Positions 56,648-63,875 of a stretch of DNA of 64,000 bases are shown piece after piece. This stretch comes from Rhizobium sp. 32-5/1 (GTDB lineage: Bacteria; Pseudomonadota; Alphaproteobacteria; Rhizobiales; Rhizobiaceae): NCBI RefSeq assembly GCF_029537235.1, contig NZ_CP120638.1:806001-870000 (forward strand). Reading direction: 5' to 3'. The notes beneath the pieces were generated by a model. That model ran no database searches, was not told the DNA's origin, and worked only from the letters and a program-made list of their open reading frames with translations. Numbering within the stretch: the stretch's first letter is position 1; each line of letters starts with the position of its first letter. Both the position numbers and the translations under genes were made by a program.

Positions 56648-57223
56648 TTCATCCTGTCCTTGTCTGCTTGGAGTTTCATCATCCGGGTCGCCCGCCGCAT
56701 TCTGCGCACGAGCTCCGTTTCGGGGTCGCGGAACCACCGCGCATTCTTGACGTTCGAGACGCGCGCCGAAGGCAGCATCGGGAAGGTCACGATCGAGATT
56801 TCCCAGAGGTCGGCCTCAAGGATCCGGCGCACGCCGCTCTTGCCGTCGGTCTTCGCCTTGACGGTCTGGAAACCGATGGAGAGCCCGTCAAGCGCCCCCG
56901 CCTTCATCAGCTGGTGTACCTCCCGGGCGCGTGCTACGCCGGGCGAAAGCAGCCCCTCGACATAGAGCCCGCGCATCCTCGCGGATCGTCTTCCAGGCAC
57001 CGAGCGGTTCGCCGGGATCGTGCTGGAAAAGCATGCGCACCCCGGCCGCGCCGCGCCGCGACAGCGAGCGCGAAAACGCCCCCGGCTCGATCGCATCCTT
57101 GCCGAGATCGACCTCGCCGAAAATGCTCGCATAACCGGAAAAGCGCCCCTCCCCGGTCACCCCGGAAAGCGTCAGATTGGCAAACTTCTTCGTTCGCCAG
57201 ACAGGCAGGCTGTCGGTCGTCAT
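56644..57223 (-). CDS. HK97 prohead protease (RcGTA g4 equivalent; one frameshift)
   Basis: Repaired length is 192 residues. The N-terminal half (FSGYASIFGEVDLGKDAIEP, VRMLFQHDPGEPLGAW) is in one frame and the C-terminal half (LYVEGLLSPGVARAREVHQL, GALDGLSIGFQTVKA) in another. Removing one G (ccc on plus, 56968-56970) joins them. The His in FQHDPGEPLG and the Ser in LDGLSIGFQ are the expected catalytic residues. It cleaves capsid and scaffold during maturation. Confidence 0.9.
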
Positions 57224-57247
57224 GGGATGTCTCCGATGTTGGAAAAA

Positions 57248-57332
57248 GCGAATAGTGAATAGTGGGTAGTGGGATTTCCCAAGAGCAATAGAGGGGCAAC
57301 TATTCGCTACCCACTACCCACTACCCACTCAT
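57248..57332. repeat. Inverted heptameric repeats between g4 and DUF6107
   Basis: GAATAGT/GGGTAGT heptamers at about 57250-57274 face ACTATTC/CCCACTA heptamers at about 57300-57332, so the pair can form a long imperfect hairpin. The right arm includes the 3' end of the DUF6107 gene and encodes its final residues. Confidence 0.65.
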
Positions 57333-57639
57333 TTCCCCCATACCGTTCCGCCACGCGCGCCACCGCGCCCAGCACCCACCAGGCGCAAAGGCTCGTCGCC
57401 GCAGACCCCGCGAGCATCACCTCGGTGCCCGACAGAGCACCGGCAATGCCGAGCTTCGAGACGAGCCAAAGCCCGGCCGGTCCGCCGAAAATCAGCCCGC
57501 AGATCAGCCCTGTGAAAAACCGCGATGCCGCCTCCTGCCTGCCCTTCGGCAGCATATAGACCAGCGACACCGCGGCACCGGCAGCAGAGCCAATACCCCT
57601 GGCCGCCCAGAGCCCCGGGTCATTGCCAAAATCAGCCAT
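57307..57639 (-). CDS. DUF6107-type membrane protein of the GTA cluster
   Basis: The 110-residue product has three hydrophobic segments (AAGAAVSLVYMLP, FFTGLICGLIFGGPAGLWLV and AGSAATSLCAWWVLGAVARV). This small protein sits between portal and prohead protease, the position of g3.5 in RcGTA. Its role is unknown. AAGGA lies 9 nt before the ATG. The 3' end has been shaped by the heptameric repeat. Confidence 0.75.
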   Translation of the reverse strand: MADFGNDPGLWAARGIGSAAGAAVSLVYMLPKGRQEAASRFFTGLICGLIFGGPAGLWLVSKLGIAGALSGTEVMLAGSAATSLCAWWVLGAVARVAERYGGNEWVVGSG

Positions 57640-57747
57640 TTGTTAAGTCCTTGATGGTATTGTCTAAACACGACCAAAACAGTCGTTCGATCCGCCTGAC
57701 GCAAGGTCAGCCGCGGCATGACGCGGCGTCAGCCGTTCCATTTCTCT

Positions 57748-57834
57748 GAATCTTTTGAATCGCTTGGATGGTTGTCTTCAAAGCTTGAATCAACACCTTC
57801 ACGGATTGATTCAACGCGCATCGGAATCAGAATC
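57748..57834 (-). promoter_or_regulatory. Cluster of six GANTC sites around a perfect inverted repeat
   Basis: GANTC, the CcrM methylation motif, occurs at 57748, 57757, 57787, 57808, 57824 and 57830. Two of them form a perfect 9-bp inverted repeat TTGAATCAA (57785-57793) / TTGATTCAA (57806-57814), half-site centres 21 bp apart. It lies upstream of the DUF6107-protease-capsid genes in the only large gap (277 bp) of the structural operon. A regulatory role is inferred. Confidence 0.55.
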
Positions 57835-57916
57835 CAATTTCTTGGATAACCTGATGAAAAAACAAGGCATTGTCATTTTCTACAAGCCGATCGACAAGCA
57901 AGCGAACCTCTTCTCC

Positions 57917-59062
57917 TCAATACCCCACAGCCTGTCGCTTTTCTTCATCGGTGAGAAAATCCGCATCCTTCAGCCGGGCCCAGACCTCCGCTCGCTCGGC
58001 CGCAAGTCCCGCCACTTCGTCGAGGTCAGGCACCAGCCGCAGCGTCTCGCCCAGGTTTTCCGAGAACCAGCCGGACAGCGCCGAAAGCGTGCGAAACAGC
58101 ATCGGCAGCACGGTCAGGCGATAGAAGGCCCGGTTGGCCTCCTGGTAGTTGGCATAGGTGTCGTCACCGGGAATACCGAGCAGCATCGGCGGCACGCCGA
58201 AGGCGAGCGCGATGTCACGGGCAGCGCCGTTCTTTGCCTCGACAAAATCCATGTCCTTCGGCGAAAGCCCCATCGCCTTCCAGTCGAGACCGCCTTCGAG
58301 CAACAGCGGCCGCCCGGCGCGCATCGGCCCGGAATAGCCCTCGTCGAGTTCTTGTCTCAATCGCTCATACTGGTCGGCCGAAAGATTGCCGCCCTCCTTC
58401 GGCTGGTAGACCAGCGCGCCGGATGGCCGCGCCGAATTGTCGAGCAGCGCCTTGTTCCAGGTGGCGGCCGCATTGGAGAGATCGAGCGCCATCTGCGCTG
58501 CCTCCAGCGGTGGAAATCCCAGATGGTCGTCGAGCGGATGAAACAGCCGCAGGTGCAGCAATCCGCCCTCTCCGGCGGCATGCCGGCGGACAAGTGTGCC
58601 GACCCGGTATTCATAGGCCTCCGGCCAGCCGTCACGTCCCTCGAGAATGCGAACCCGGTCCGGCCGCAGCAGATGCAGTTCCCGAACCTCCTCGCCGACC
58701 TTGAGCGCCTCGACATAGGCGTTACCGGACAGGAGCAGATGGCCGTAGAGCGTCTCCAGGAAATCAACGCCGCCCATCCGGCCGTTCGGTCGGGCAAGCA
58801 GTGCCAGCACCGGATGTTCGCTTGCCTCCCGCGTGCCTTCGTAGAGCAAAAGCGGCACCGATGCCGCCGCTTCCGAAATCAGCCGCACGGCCCGATGCGC
58901 GGCCGGGTTCTTCATGAACCCCTCGCGGGAAAGTCCGGCATAGGTGCGGCCCGTCCAGTGCGCCCGCGCGTCTTTCGAAAGCGCGATGAAGCCCGTTGCA
59001 GCCTTGGCCTCGGGTGTTCGATCGGCCGGGCGCCGCCACGGCAGTCGAAATGGGTTTTTCAT
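57917..59062 (-). CDS. Phage portal protein (RcGTA g3 equivalent)
   Basis: The 381-residue HK97-type portal contains NPAAHRAVRLISEAAASVPL, LLLSGNAYVEALKVGEEVRE, AAATWNKALLDNSARPSGAL and ALAFGVPPMLLGIPGDDTYA. It forms the dodecameric ring through which terminase packs DNA. The start at 59062 (MKNPFRLPW) is typical; eight extra codons upstream are open. Confidence 0.95.
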   Translation of the reverse strand: MKNPFRLPWRRPADRTPEAKAATGFIALSKDARAHWTGRTYAGLSREGFMKNPAAHRAVRLISEAAASVPLLLYEGTREASEHPVLALLARPNGRMGGVDFLETLYGHLLLSGNAYVEALKVGEEVRELHLLRPDRVRILEGRDGWPEAYEYRVGTLVRRHAAGEGGLLHLRLFHPLDDHLGFPPLEAAQMALDLSNAAATWNKALLDNSARPSGALVYQPKEGGNLSADQYERLRQELDEGYSGPMRAGRPLLLEGGLDWKAMGLSPKDMDFVEAKNGAARDIALAFGVPPMLLGIPGDDTYANYQEANRAFYRLTVLPMLFRTLSALSGWFSENLGETLRLVPDLDEVAGLAAERAEVWARLKDADFLTDEEKRQAVGY

Positions 59063-59122
59063 GATGTCGGGTTCCTTGACGTTCAAAGAGCGGCTGGCCG
59101 GTTGCTCGGCGACCAGACGCCA

Positions 59123-59749
59123 TCAGCCGCCCCCTGCAGCCCGGTTGATGGCGCCGAGGTAGAGTCGTCCATAATCGGCAACCAGCGCAGCCCGGTCGCG
59201 GCCGTTGATGATCCGGCGCGCGCCCGTCCAGTCGCTTTTGGCCGCCGTGAAATAATCCGCCAGCCTCTTGCCGGTGAAGGCACCGGTCTCCATGCCGCAA
59301 AACAGGATCTCCACCGCAACCTCCATCTCTATTGCGCGCTGCGGCTCGGACAGGAGATCGATCCCGGTCATCTGCGCCATCCGCGCATAATTCGCCCGAT
59401 GCGTCAGTTGCACGAGCCCCCGCCCGAGCCAGCTCTTGCCCTCGCCGTCGCGTCGCCAGTAGGGCACGGAAACGGAGGGCAGCTTGCCGGCGCTGAGCGC
59501 CCTGTCCAGCCGCCGGATCGCCTCTTCATCATCAGCCGCAAAGGTCTCGCGCACCGGCTGCATCGTGCGGCCTGTCTCGTGATGCGCGGTCGCCAGCATA
59601 TAGGCGAGGTACCGATGGTCCGCCCTGGGATTTCCGCGCTCCCAGCGATCGAGAATGGCGGTGAGGCCAGCCACCTGTTTGGCCTGCAGCCGGCCGCCAA
59701 AAAGCGAGCCACGGACCGCCTTGAAGAACACGGGGCGATCAAATGTCAT
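59123..59749 (-). CDS. GH19/chitinase-like muramidase (candidate GTA lysin)
   Basis: The 208-residue product resembles the GH19-like lysozyme family: LAYMLATAHHETGRTMQPVR gives the catalytic Glu, followed by GEGKSWLGRGLVQLTHRANY (second active-site region). There is no signal peptide, as for endolysins that depend on a holin. The start at 59749 follows GGAG. It lies between terminase and portal, and its upstream region contains a TTAA array shared with two divergent microprotein genes. Confidence 0.82.
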   Translation of the reverse strand: MTFDRPVFFKAVRGSLFGGRLQAKQVAGLTAILDRWERGNPRADHRYLAYMLATAHHETGRTMQPVRETFAADDEEAIRRLDRALSAGKLPSVSVPYWRRDGEGKSWLGRGLVQLTHRANYARMAQMTGIDLLSEPQRAIEMEVAVEILFCGMETGAFTGKRLADYFTAAKSDWTGARRIINGRDRAALVADYGRLYLGAINRAAGGG

Positions 59750-59793
59750 GAGCGGCATCTCCATTTGCAAAAATCGTCAAAAATCTGTCGCAC

Positions 59794-59834
59794 TTAAATC
59801 GATTAAACGAATTTAAATCGTTTAAACTGTTTAA
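59794..59834. promoter_or_regulatory. Five-copy TTAA array between divergent GTA genes
   Basis: TTAA occurs at 59794, 59803, 59813, 59822 and 59831, a period of 9-10 bp, in the form of minus-strand units TTTAA-N4/5. Copies two and four lie in an 8-bp inverted repeat TTAAACGA / TCGTTTAA. The array is in the AT-rich gap between the lysin gene (minus) and the microprotein genes (plus). Spacing does not match the CtrA box TTAA-N7-TTAA. Confidence 0.6.
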
Positions 59835-59910
59835 GGCGCTGATTTACTTTGTCTTTAAGGTGTGAAAACTGATCCGCGCAGCATGACGTTGCTTTGAAGG
59901 AGGATCGAAA

Positions 59911-60069
59911 ATGAACGCCAACACCAAGACCCCGTCCGAAGCCGAACGCTCCACGATCCCGCAGCACCTGCTTGATCGGATCGAGAACGAGTGGAACCAG
60001 ATGCGCGCCAACGCACCGGCAGCGCCACGTCCCGCATATGCTTTTTCGACGACCAGCGAAAAATCCTGA
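59911..60069 (+). CDS. GTA-embedded microprotein A (52 aa)
   Basis: The short ORF has a perfect ribosome site (GAAGGAGG) 7 nt before the ATG. The product contains the helical core IPQHLLDRIENEWNQMRAN and an Ala/Pro-rich tail. It is paralogous to the 40-aa product encoded 98 bp downstream (aligned positions include PQ, L, DR, ENEW, Q and R). It lies on the plus strand inside the minus-strand GTA operon. No known family is recognised. Confidence 0.7.
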   Translation: MNANTKTPSEAERSTIPQHLLDRIENEWNQMRANAPAAPRPAYAFSTTSEKS

Positions 60070-60167
60070 TTCGGCCAGCGGAACGCGCATCCTTTATGCG
60101 ATCTGAGCCGGAACAATTTGCGGCCATTTGCATTTCTCGCCATCTCCATTCCGCGAAAGGACGTGTC

Positions 60168-60290
60168 ATGACGACCACACAAACATCCCAGCCCGTGCCG
60201 CAATCCCTGTTCGACCGTTTCGAAAACGAGTGGCGCCAGATCCGCGAAGGCAGCACCGCCCCGGTCAAGGTCGCAGGCAGCCCCCGCTAA
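60168..60290 (+). CDS. GTA-embedded microprotein B (40 aa)
   Basis: This is the second member of the tandem pair: core VPQSLFDRFENEWRQIREG, short tail ending AGSPR. GAAAGGACG precedes the ATG at 60168. An intrinsic terminator follows 12 bp after the stop, so the two genes form a small complete plus-strand transcription unit. Function is unknown. Confidence 0.68.
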   Translation: MTTTQTSQPVPQSLFDRFENEWRQIREGSTAPVKVAGSPR

Positions 60291-60302
60291 CACTTCCCGT
60301 TT

Positions 60303-60326
60303 GGCCGGCACCGTGCCGGCCTTATT
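60303..60326 (+). terminator. Intrinsic terminator of the microprotein unit
   Basis: An 8-bp perfect GC stem (60303-60310 with 60314-60321), 3-nt loop and TTATT follow microprotein B. It also prevents plus-strand readthrough into the antisense of the terminase gene. Confidence 0.7.
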
Positions 60327-60327
60327 C

Positions 60328-62592
60328 CTAGATGCCCCGCACCCGCGGCTCGCCGTGCCCTTCCAGCATCAGGGCCGTCAGCGCCCAGACCAGCGCATCC
60401 AACCGGTCGGGCGATCGCCCTAAAGACAGGCCGTCCGGTCCGAAATCACACATCTGATCCTCCAATGCCGGAAACGACCCGGCATGCACGACGCGTGATT
60501 GCTCGTAGAGCGCCGCCACCGGCTCTGCCCGCAGCCATTTTCCGCGGGACGCCCGGACCGACGTTACCGGCAGCTGCGCATCGATGCCCTTCAGCACCGC
60601 CGCCACCATATCGCCGCCCTGGTTGACTTCGGCGACGATCTGGTCGGCATCGAAGCGCCTGTAGGCACGCACCACCGCTTGCGCCCACCCCGCCGGGCTT
60701 GCGCCCTCAATGGAACAGTCGGCAAGCACCACGCCCCTGCCCTGCCGGTCGAGGCCTGCCACGACGATGCCGCAACAGGACTGCGCACCGGCAGCCGCCG
60801 GCGGATCGACCGCAACGACGATCCGCGACAGCGGCCCGGCATCGCGCAGCTTCAGCGCCTCGATCAGCGACCGCGACCACAGCGCATCCTCGCGATCGAC
60901 GATCATCTCGCCGTCCAGTTCCTGCCGGCCCAGCCGCGTGCCGCCATAGCGTTTCGCCATGGCATCGAGAAATCCCGGCGCGAGGTTCTGGGCATTGTCG
61001 GTGGTGCGGATCTGCCTTGTCCGGGTTGCCGGGTCGGCAATCAGCGCCTTCAACAGCGGCAGCGGTCGCGGCGTCGTCGTCACCATCACCTGCGGATGGT
61101 CCCCGAGCCGCAGCGCAAACTGCAGCATGTCGAAGGTTTCCTGCGCATGTTTCCATTTTCCCAGTTCGTCGCACCAGGCAAAGTCGAATTGCGGACCGCG
61201 CAGCGATTCCGGGTCTTCCGAGGAAAAGATCTGCGCAATCGTGCCGTTCGGCCAGACCAGCCTGCGGCGCGACGCCTCGAAGTCCGGCCGGTTGCGCCGG
61301 GCAATGCGGCAAATGCCGGAAATCCCGTCGATCATCACCTCTCGCGCATCGCCAAGTGTTTCCGCCACCAGCGCAATCCGCCGCGGCGGACCGCTGATCC
61401 GCTGCGTCGCGAGACCATGCACCCATTCCGCACCCGCCCGCGTCTTGCCCGATCCACGCCCTCCCATCAGCACCCAGCTCCGCCAGTCGCCATCAGGTGG
61501 CAACTGCTCGGGGCGGAGTTCACGAGACCCGTCGCGCAGGAAACGCTTGTACAGCTTCACGCTCTTCGATGAGGTCAGCCCGCCCGCCGCAGCACCGGCG
61601 ACCGACGGGGTCTGCGGCTGCCCGTCGGTTCCATCATTGTTCGAAACGTCCGGTCTGCCCGGCTCGCTCCCCTCGGCACCGTCACCCGTAAACTTAGACA
61701 TGACCGCCGAAGGCTCCGTCCCTGTCAGGGCATCGGAACCGTCCGCCATCCGTGCTGCCGGCATCCTCGGCATATGGCCATCGTCACCGACCACGCCAAG
61801 ACGCACATCATTGTCGCCTTTTGCGCCGGAGGCCCCGTCATCGGCAACGCGACCCGCCCGCGCTGCCCGATCGTCGCGTGGCGCCAGGAGCGGCTCGGTC
61901 ACTCTTCGTCCCGTAGCAAGCGCCTTTTCTTTGCTCGCCTGCAGTCTCTCCATGGCCCTGTCATAATTCACGAAGATCCTGCCCGCCCCCATGATCGCGC
62001 CTTTGGCTACCTGGTGTTCAAGCTGGTGGTCCGGTTGAGTCTGCGGTGTTCGTTGCGGCACCGGCGGCATCTGCATGCTCTTGCGCTGCGGCGGCCTCCT
62101 TTGCCACGTGGCCGAAAGCTCTTGCGCGCGGGTTTCGATCCGCTCTTCGAACTGCCTGCACAACGCTTCATAATCGTCCTCGTCGATCTCGCTTTCGGCC
62201 TGTACCTGCCGGTCATGCGCAATCGTCCTTTGCAGGCTGTCGATCTTTTCCAGCGTGCGCACGATCAGCGACATCGCCTCGATGCTTGCCTTGGCATCGG
62301 CCTGCGTCTGCTTGCGGTCGATCTCATCAGTATCGACAAGCGCCCGCTCGGCCGCCTGTTCGCGCAGCACCTGGAACTGCTGCAACTGCATGCGCAGTTC
62401 CTTGGTCATGCCGTTCAGCATGTCCTGCAGGTCATCCAGCGGCGAAATCTTATCCGACTTGGTGTCCAGCACCGCAGCCCAAGCCTGCGCCCCCAGCGCC
62501 TCGTCATGACCGCTCAGCGCTAATCCGTCATAGACCAGCGCCTTCGGCCAGACACCGAACAGCGCCGGATCCACATCCAGTTGAACGTCCAT
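60328..62592 (-). CDS. Large terminase with long N-terminal extension (RcGTA g2 equivalent, possible g1 fusion)
   Basis: The 754-residue frame is much longer than usual GTA terminases (about 430-490). Residues from about 340 form the ATPase: QLPPDGDWRSWVLMGGRGSG includes Walker A GGRGSGKTRAG, FDFAWCDELGKW is Walker B, and the nuclease domain follows (IVVAVDPPAAAG, VAEVNQGGDM, SPDRLDALVWALTALM). Residues 50-150 are a coiled coil (ELRMQLQQFQVLREQAAERA to LEKIDSLQRTIAHD) and 150-340 is a polar linker. The extension may be a small-terminase (g1) module fused to g2. AAGGA 9 nt before the ATG at 62592 supports the start; a TTG two codons earlier is possible. Confidence 0.85.
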   Translation of the reverse strand: MDVQLDVDPALFGVWPKALVYDGLALSGHDEALGAQAWAAVLDTKSDKISPLDDLQDMLNGMTKELRMQLQQFQVLREQAAERALVDTDEIDRKQTQADAKASIEAMSLIVRTLEKIDSLQRTIAHDRQVQAESEIDEDDYEALCRQFEERIETRAQELSATWQRRPPQRKSMQMPPVPQRTPQTQPDHQLEHQVAKGAIMGAGRIFVNYDRAMERLQASKEKALATGRRVTEPLLAPRDDRAARAGRVADDGASGAKGDNDVRLGVVGDDGHMPRMPAARMADGSDALTGTEPSAVMSKFTGDGAEGSEPGRPDVSNNDGTDGQPQTPSVAGAAAGGLTSSKSVKLYKRFLRDGSRELRPEQLPPDGDWRSWVLMGGRGSGKTRAGAEWVHGLATQRISGPPRRIALVAETLGDAREVMIDGISGICRIARRNRPDFEASRRRLVWPNGTIAQIFSSEDPESLRGPQFDFAWCDELGKWKHAQETFDMLQFALRLGDHPQVMVTTTPRPLPLLKALIADPATRTRQIRTTDNAQNLAPGFLDAMAKRYGGTRLGRQELDGEMIVDREDALWSRSLIEALKLRDAGPLSRIVVAVDPPAAAGAQSCCGIVVAGLDRQGRGVVLADCSIEGASPAGWAQAVVRAYRRFDADQIVAEVNQGGDMVAAVLKGIDAQLPVTSVRASRGKWLRAEPVAALYEQSRVVHAGSFPALEDQMCDFGPDGLSLGRSPDRLDALVWALTALMLEGHGEPRVRGI

Positions 62593-62611
62593 CGACAATG
62601 TCCTTGAAACT

Positions 62612-62659
62612 CACCCTCCCCTTGAGGGGAGGGTCGGAGCGCAGCTCCGGGGTGGGGTG
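62612..62659. repeat. REP-like palindrome in the terminase leader
   Basis: A perfect 8-bp palindrome CCCTCCCC/GGGGAGGG with a 4-nt loop (62614-62633) is followed by GGAGC/GCTCC and GGGGTGGGGTG. It belongs to the same family as 49861-49905 and lies within the predicted 5' untranslated region of the GTA transcript. Confidence 0.7.
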
Positions 62660-62741
62660 ACCCCGCCGCATAAACCGGCCTTGGCCTTGAAACTACGGGG
62701 GAAGCATCCCGCCTCACCCGCACTTCTCTGACTGTACCTAA

Positions 62742-62798
62742 ACCCTACCAAACCACCGTCACGCCGTCAAGGATTATTTTCCTATTAGGATTATTTTC
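62742..62798 (-). promoter_or_regulatory. Predicted GTA operon promoter with upstream direct repeat
   Basis: On the minus strand TTGACG (complement of 62765-62770), a 17-bp spacer and TAGGGT (complement of 62742-62747) form a good sigma-70-type promoter about 150 bp before the terminase start. Two identical 11-bp repeats GAAAATAATCC (complements of 62771-62781 and 62788-62798) lie immediately upstream, the nearer one touching the -35 box, where an activator or UP element would act. Confidence 0.6.
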
Positions 62799-62838
62799 TT
62801 TACCTTGCGAAAACATCCACCCGTGTTACTCTTTTCCG

Positions 62839-63180
62839 ATGTTGACCGAAGAGATCGAAAAACTGGCGCTCAGCCTGCCCGGCACGCTCGAAAGCTCGCA
62901 TTTCGGCAAGCGCGATTTCCGGGTGGGAAAACGCATCTTCATGTCGCTGCCGGAAGCCGGCCGCGCGGTCTTCAAGTTCACGCCCGACCAGCAGCGCATG
63001 CTGCTCGAAACCGAACCCGGCGTCTGCGCCGCGGTATCAGGCGGCTGGGGCGACAAGGGCTGGACCTCGGTCTGGTTTACCGAGGCTGGCGAAGACCTGA
63101 TCCACACATCAATGGAAACCGCCTGGCGCAACGTCGCGCCGAAAAGCATCGCCAAGCACAAGGATTCGGCGCAGTCTTAG
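62839..63180 (+). CDS. MmcQ/YjbR family protein
   Basis: The 113-residue product starts MLTEEIEKLALSLPGTLESS and contains HFGKRDFRVGKRIFMSLPEA, features of the MmcQ/YjbR double-wing fold, sometimes called DNA-binding. It is complete and of normal length. It is divergent from the GTA operon and ends 1 bp before the convergent LysE gene. Confidence 0.88.
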   Translation: MLTEEIEKLALSLPGTLESSHFGKRDFRVGKRIFMSLPEAGRAVFKFTPDQQRMLLETEPGVCAAVSGGWGDKGWTSVWFTEAGEDLIHTSMETAWRNVAPKSIAKHKDSAQS

Positions 63181-63181
63181 C

Positions 63182-63811
63182 TCACCGCGCCGTCGTCAGC
63201 GCGAACCAGACCGCCACGCCCGCCAGCAATACCGAAAGCACCCGCCTCACCCGCATCTCGCGACGGGGATCGTTGAGCACCGGCTCCAGGCTCCCCGCCA
63301 GAAGCACGATCAGCCCGTGGATGACGGTGGCGATCAGCACGTAGATGGCCGTGAGCGTCAGCGTCTGCACAAGTACGTTCGGCCCTGGCGCAACGAAGGC
63401 CGGCAGCACCGCCACGTAGAATAAAAGCGCCTTCGGGTTGAGCAGGTTGGTCAGAAGTCCGCGCAGGAAAAAGCCTTGCATCGTGCCGGCACCACCCTCC
63501 TCACGCTTGCTGGCCGCCATCCATCCCTCGATCGCGAGGTAAAGCAGAAACAGCACGCCCGCCCAGCGCAGGATTTCGTAGAGCATGGGCGAACCGTCGA
63601 TCAGGGCCGCGGCCCCCAGCGCGCCGGCGATACCGATCACCGACAGCCCCAGCGCAACCCCGGCCACGGCGGCAAGACCGCTGCGCCGCCCTTCGACGGC
63701 GGAGATCACCGCAAGCCAGGTCATGTTCGGCCCCGGTGTGATCTCGATCAGCGCCGATGTCAGGGCAAAAGGCAGGAGACTGGTCGACAGGAAGGCAGGA
63801 AGATCGCTCAT
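63182..63811 (-). CDS. LysE family translocator
   Basis: The 209-residue protein has five to six membrane helices and the LysE/RhtB pattern: ALTSALIEITPGPNMTWLAV near the N-terminus and FFLRGLLTNLLNPKALLFYV in the middle. It exports amino acids or similar small solutes; the substrate is unknown. Confidence 0.92.
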   Translation of the reverse strand: MSDLPAFLSTSLLPFALTSALIEITPGPNMTWLAVISAVEGRRSGLAAVAGVALGLSVIGIAGALGAAALIDGSPMLYEILRWAGVLFLLYLAIEGWMAASKREEGGAGTMQGFFLRGLLTNLLNPKALLFYVAVLPAFVAPGPNVLVQTLTLTAIYVLIATVIHGLIVLLAGSLEPVLNDPRREMRVRRVLSVLLAGVAVWFALTTAR

Positions 63812-63875
63812 CGGCCGACTATAGCGGCAGTTTATAAAGCGCGCATAGGCCCCGTCTCACGCCCAGCCAATGCAG

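Noticed and set aside
52853..57332. Heptameric repeats as a CRISPR array
   Set aside because: Units are 7 bp without spacers of constant length, and no cas gene is present.
57755..59797. 680-codon plus-strand ORF
   Set aside because: It lies opposite the portal and lysin genes; its sequence is a compositional shadow without recognisable domains.
59794..59834. Canonical CtrA boxes
   Set aside because: The TTAA cores are 9-10 bp apart instead of the 11 bp needed for TTAA-N7-TTAA, so I list the array without naming CtrA.
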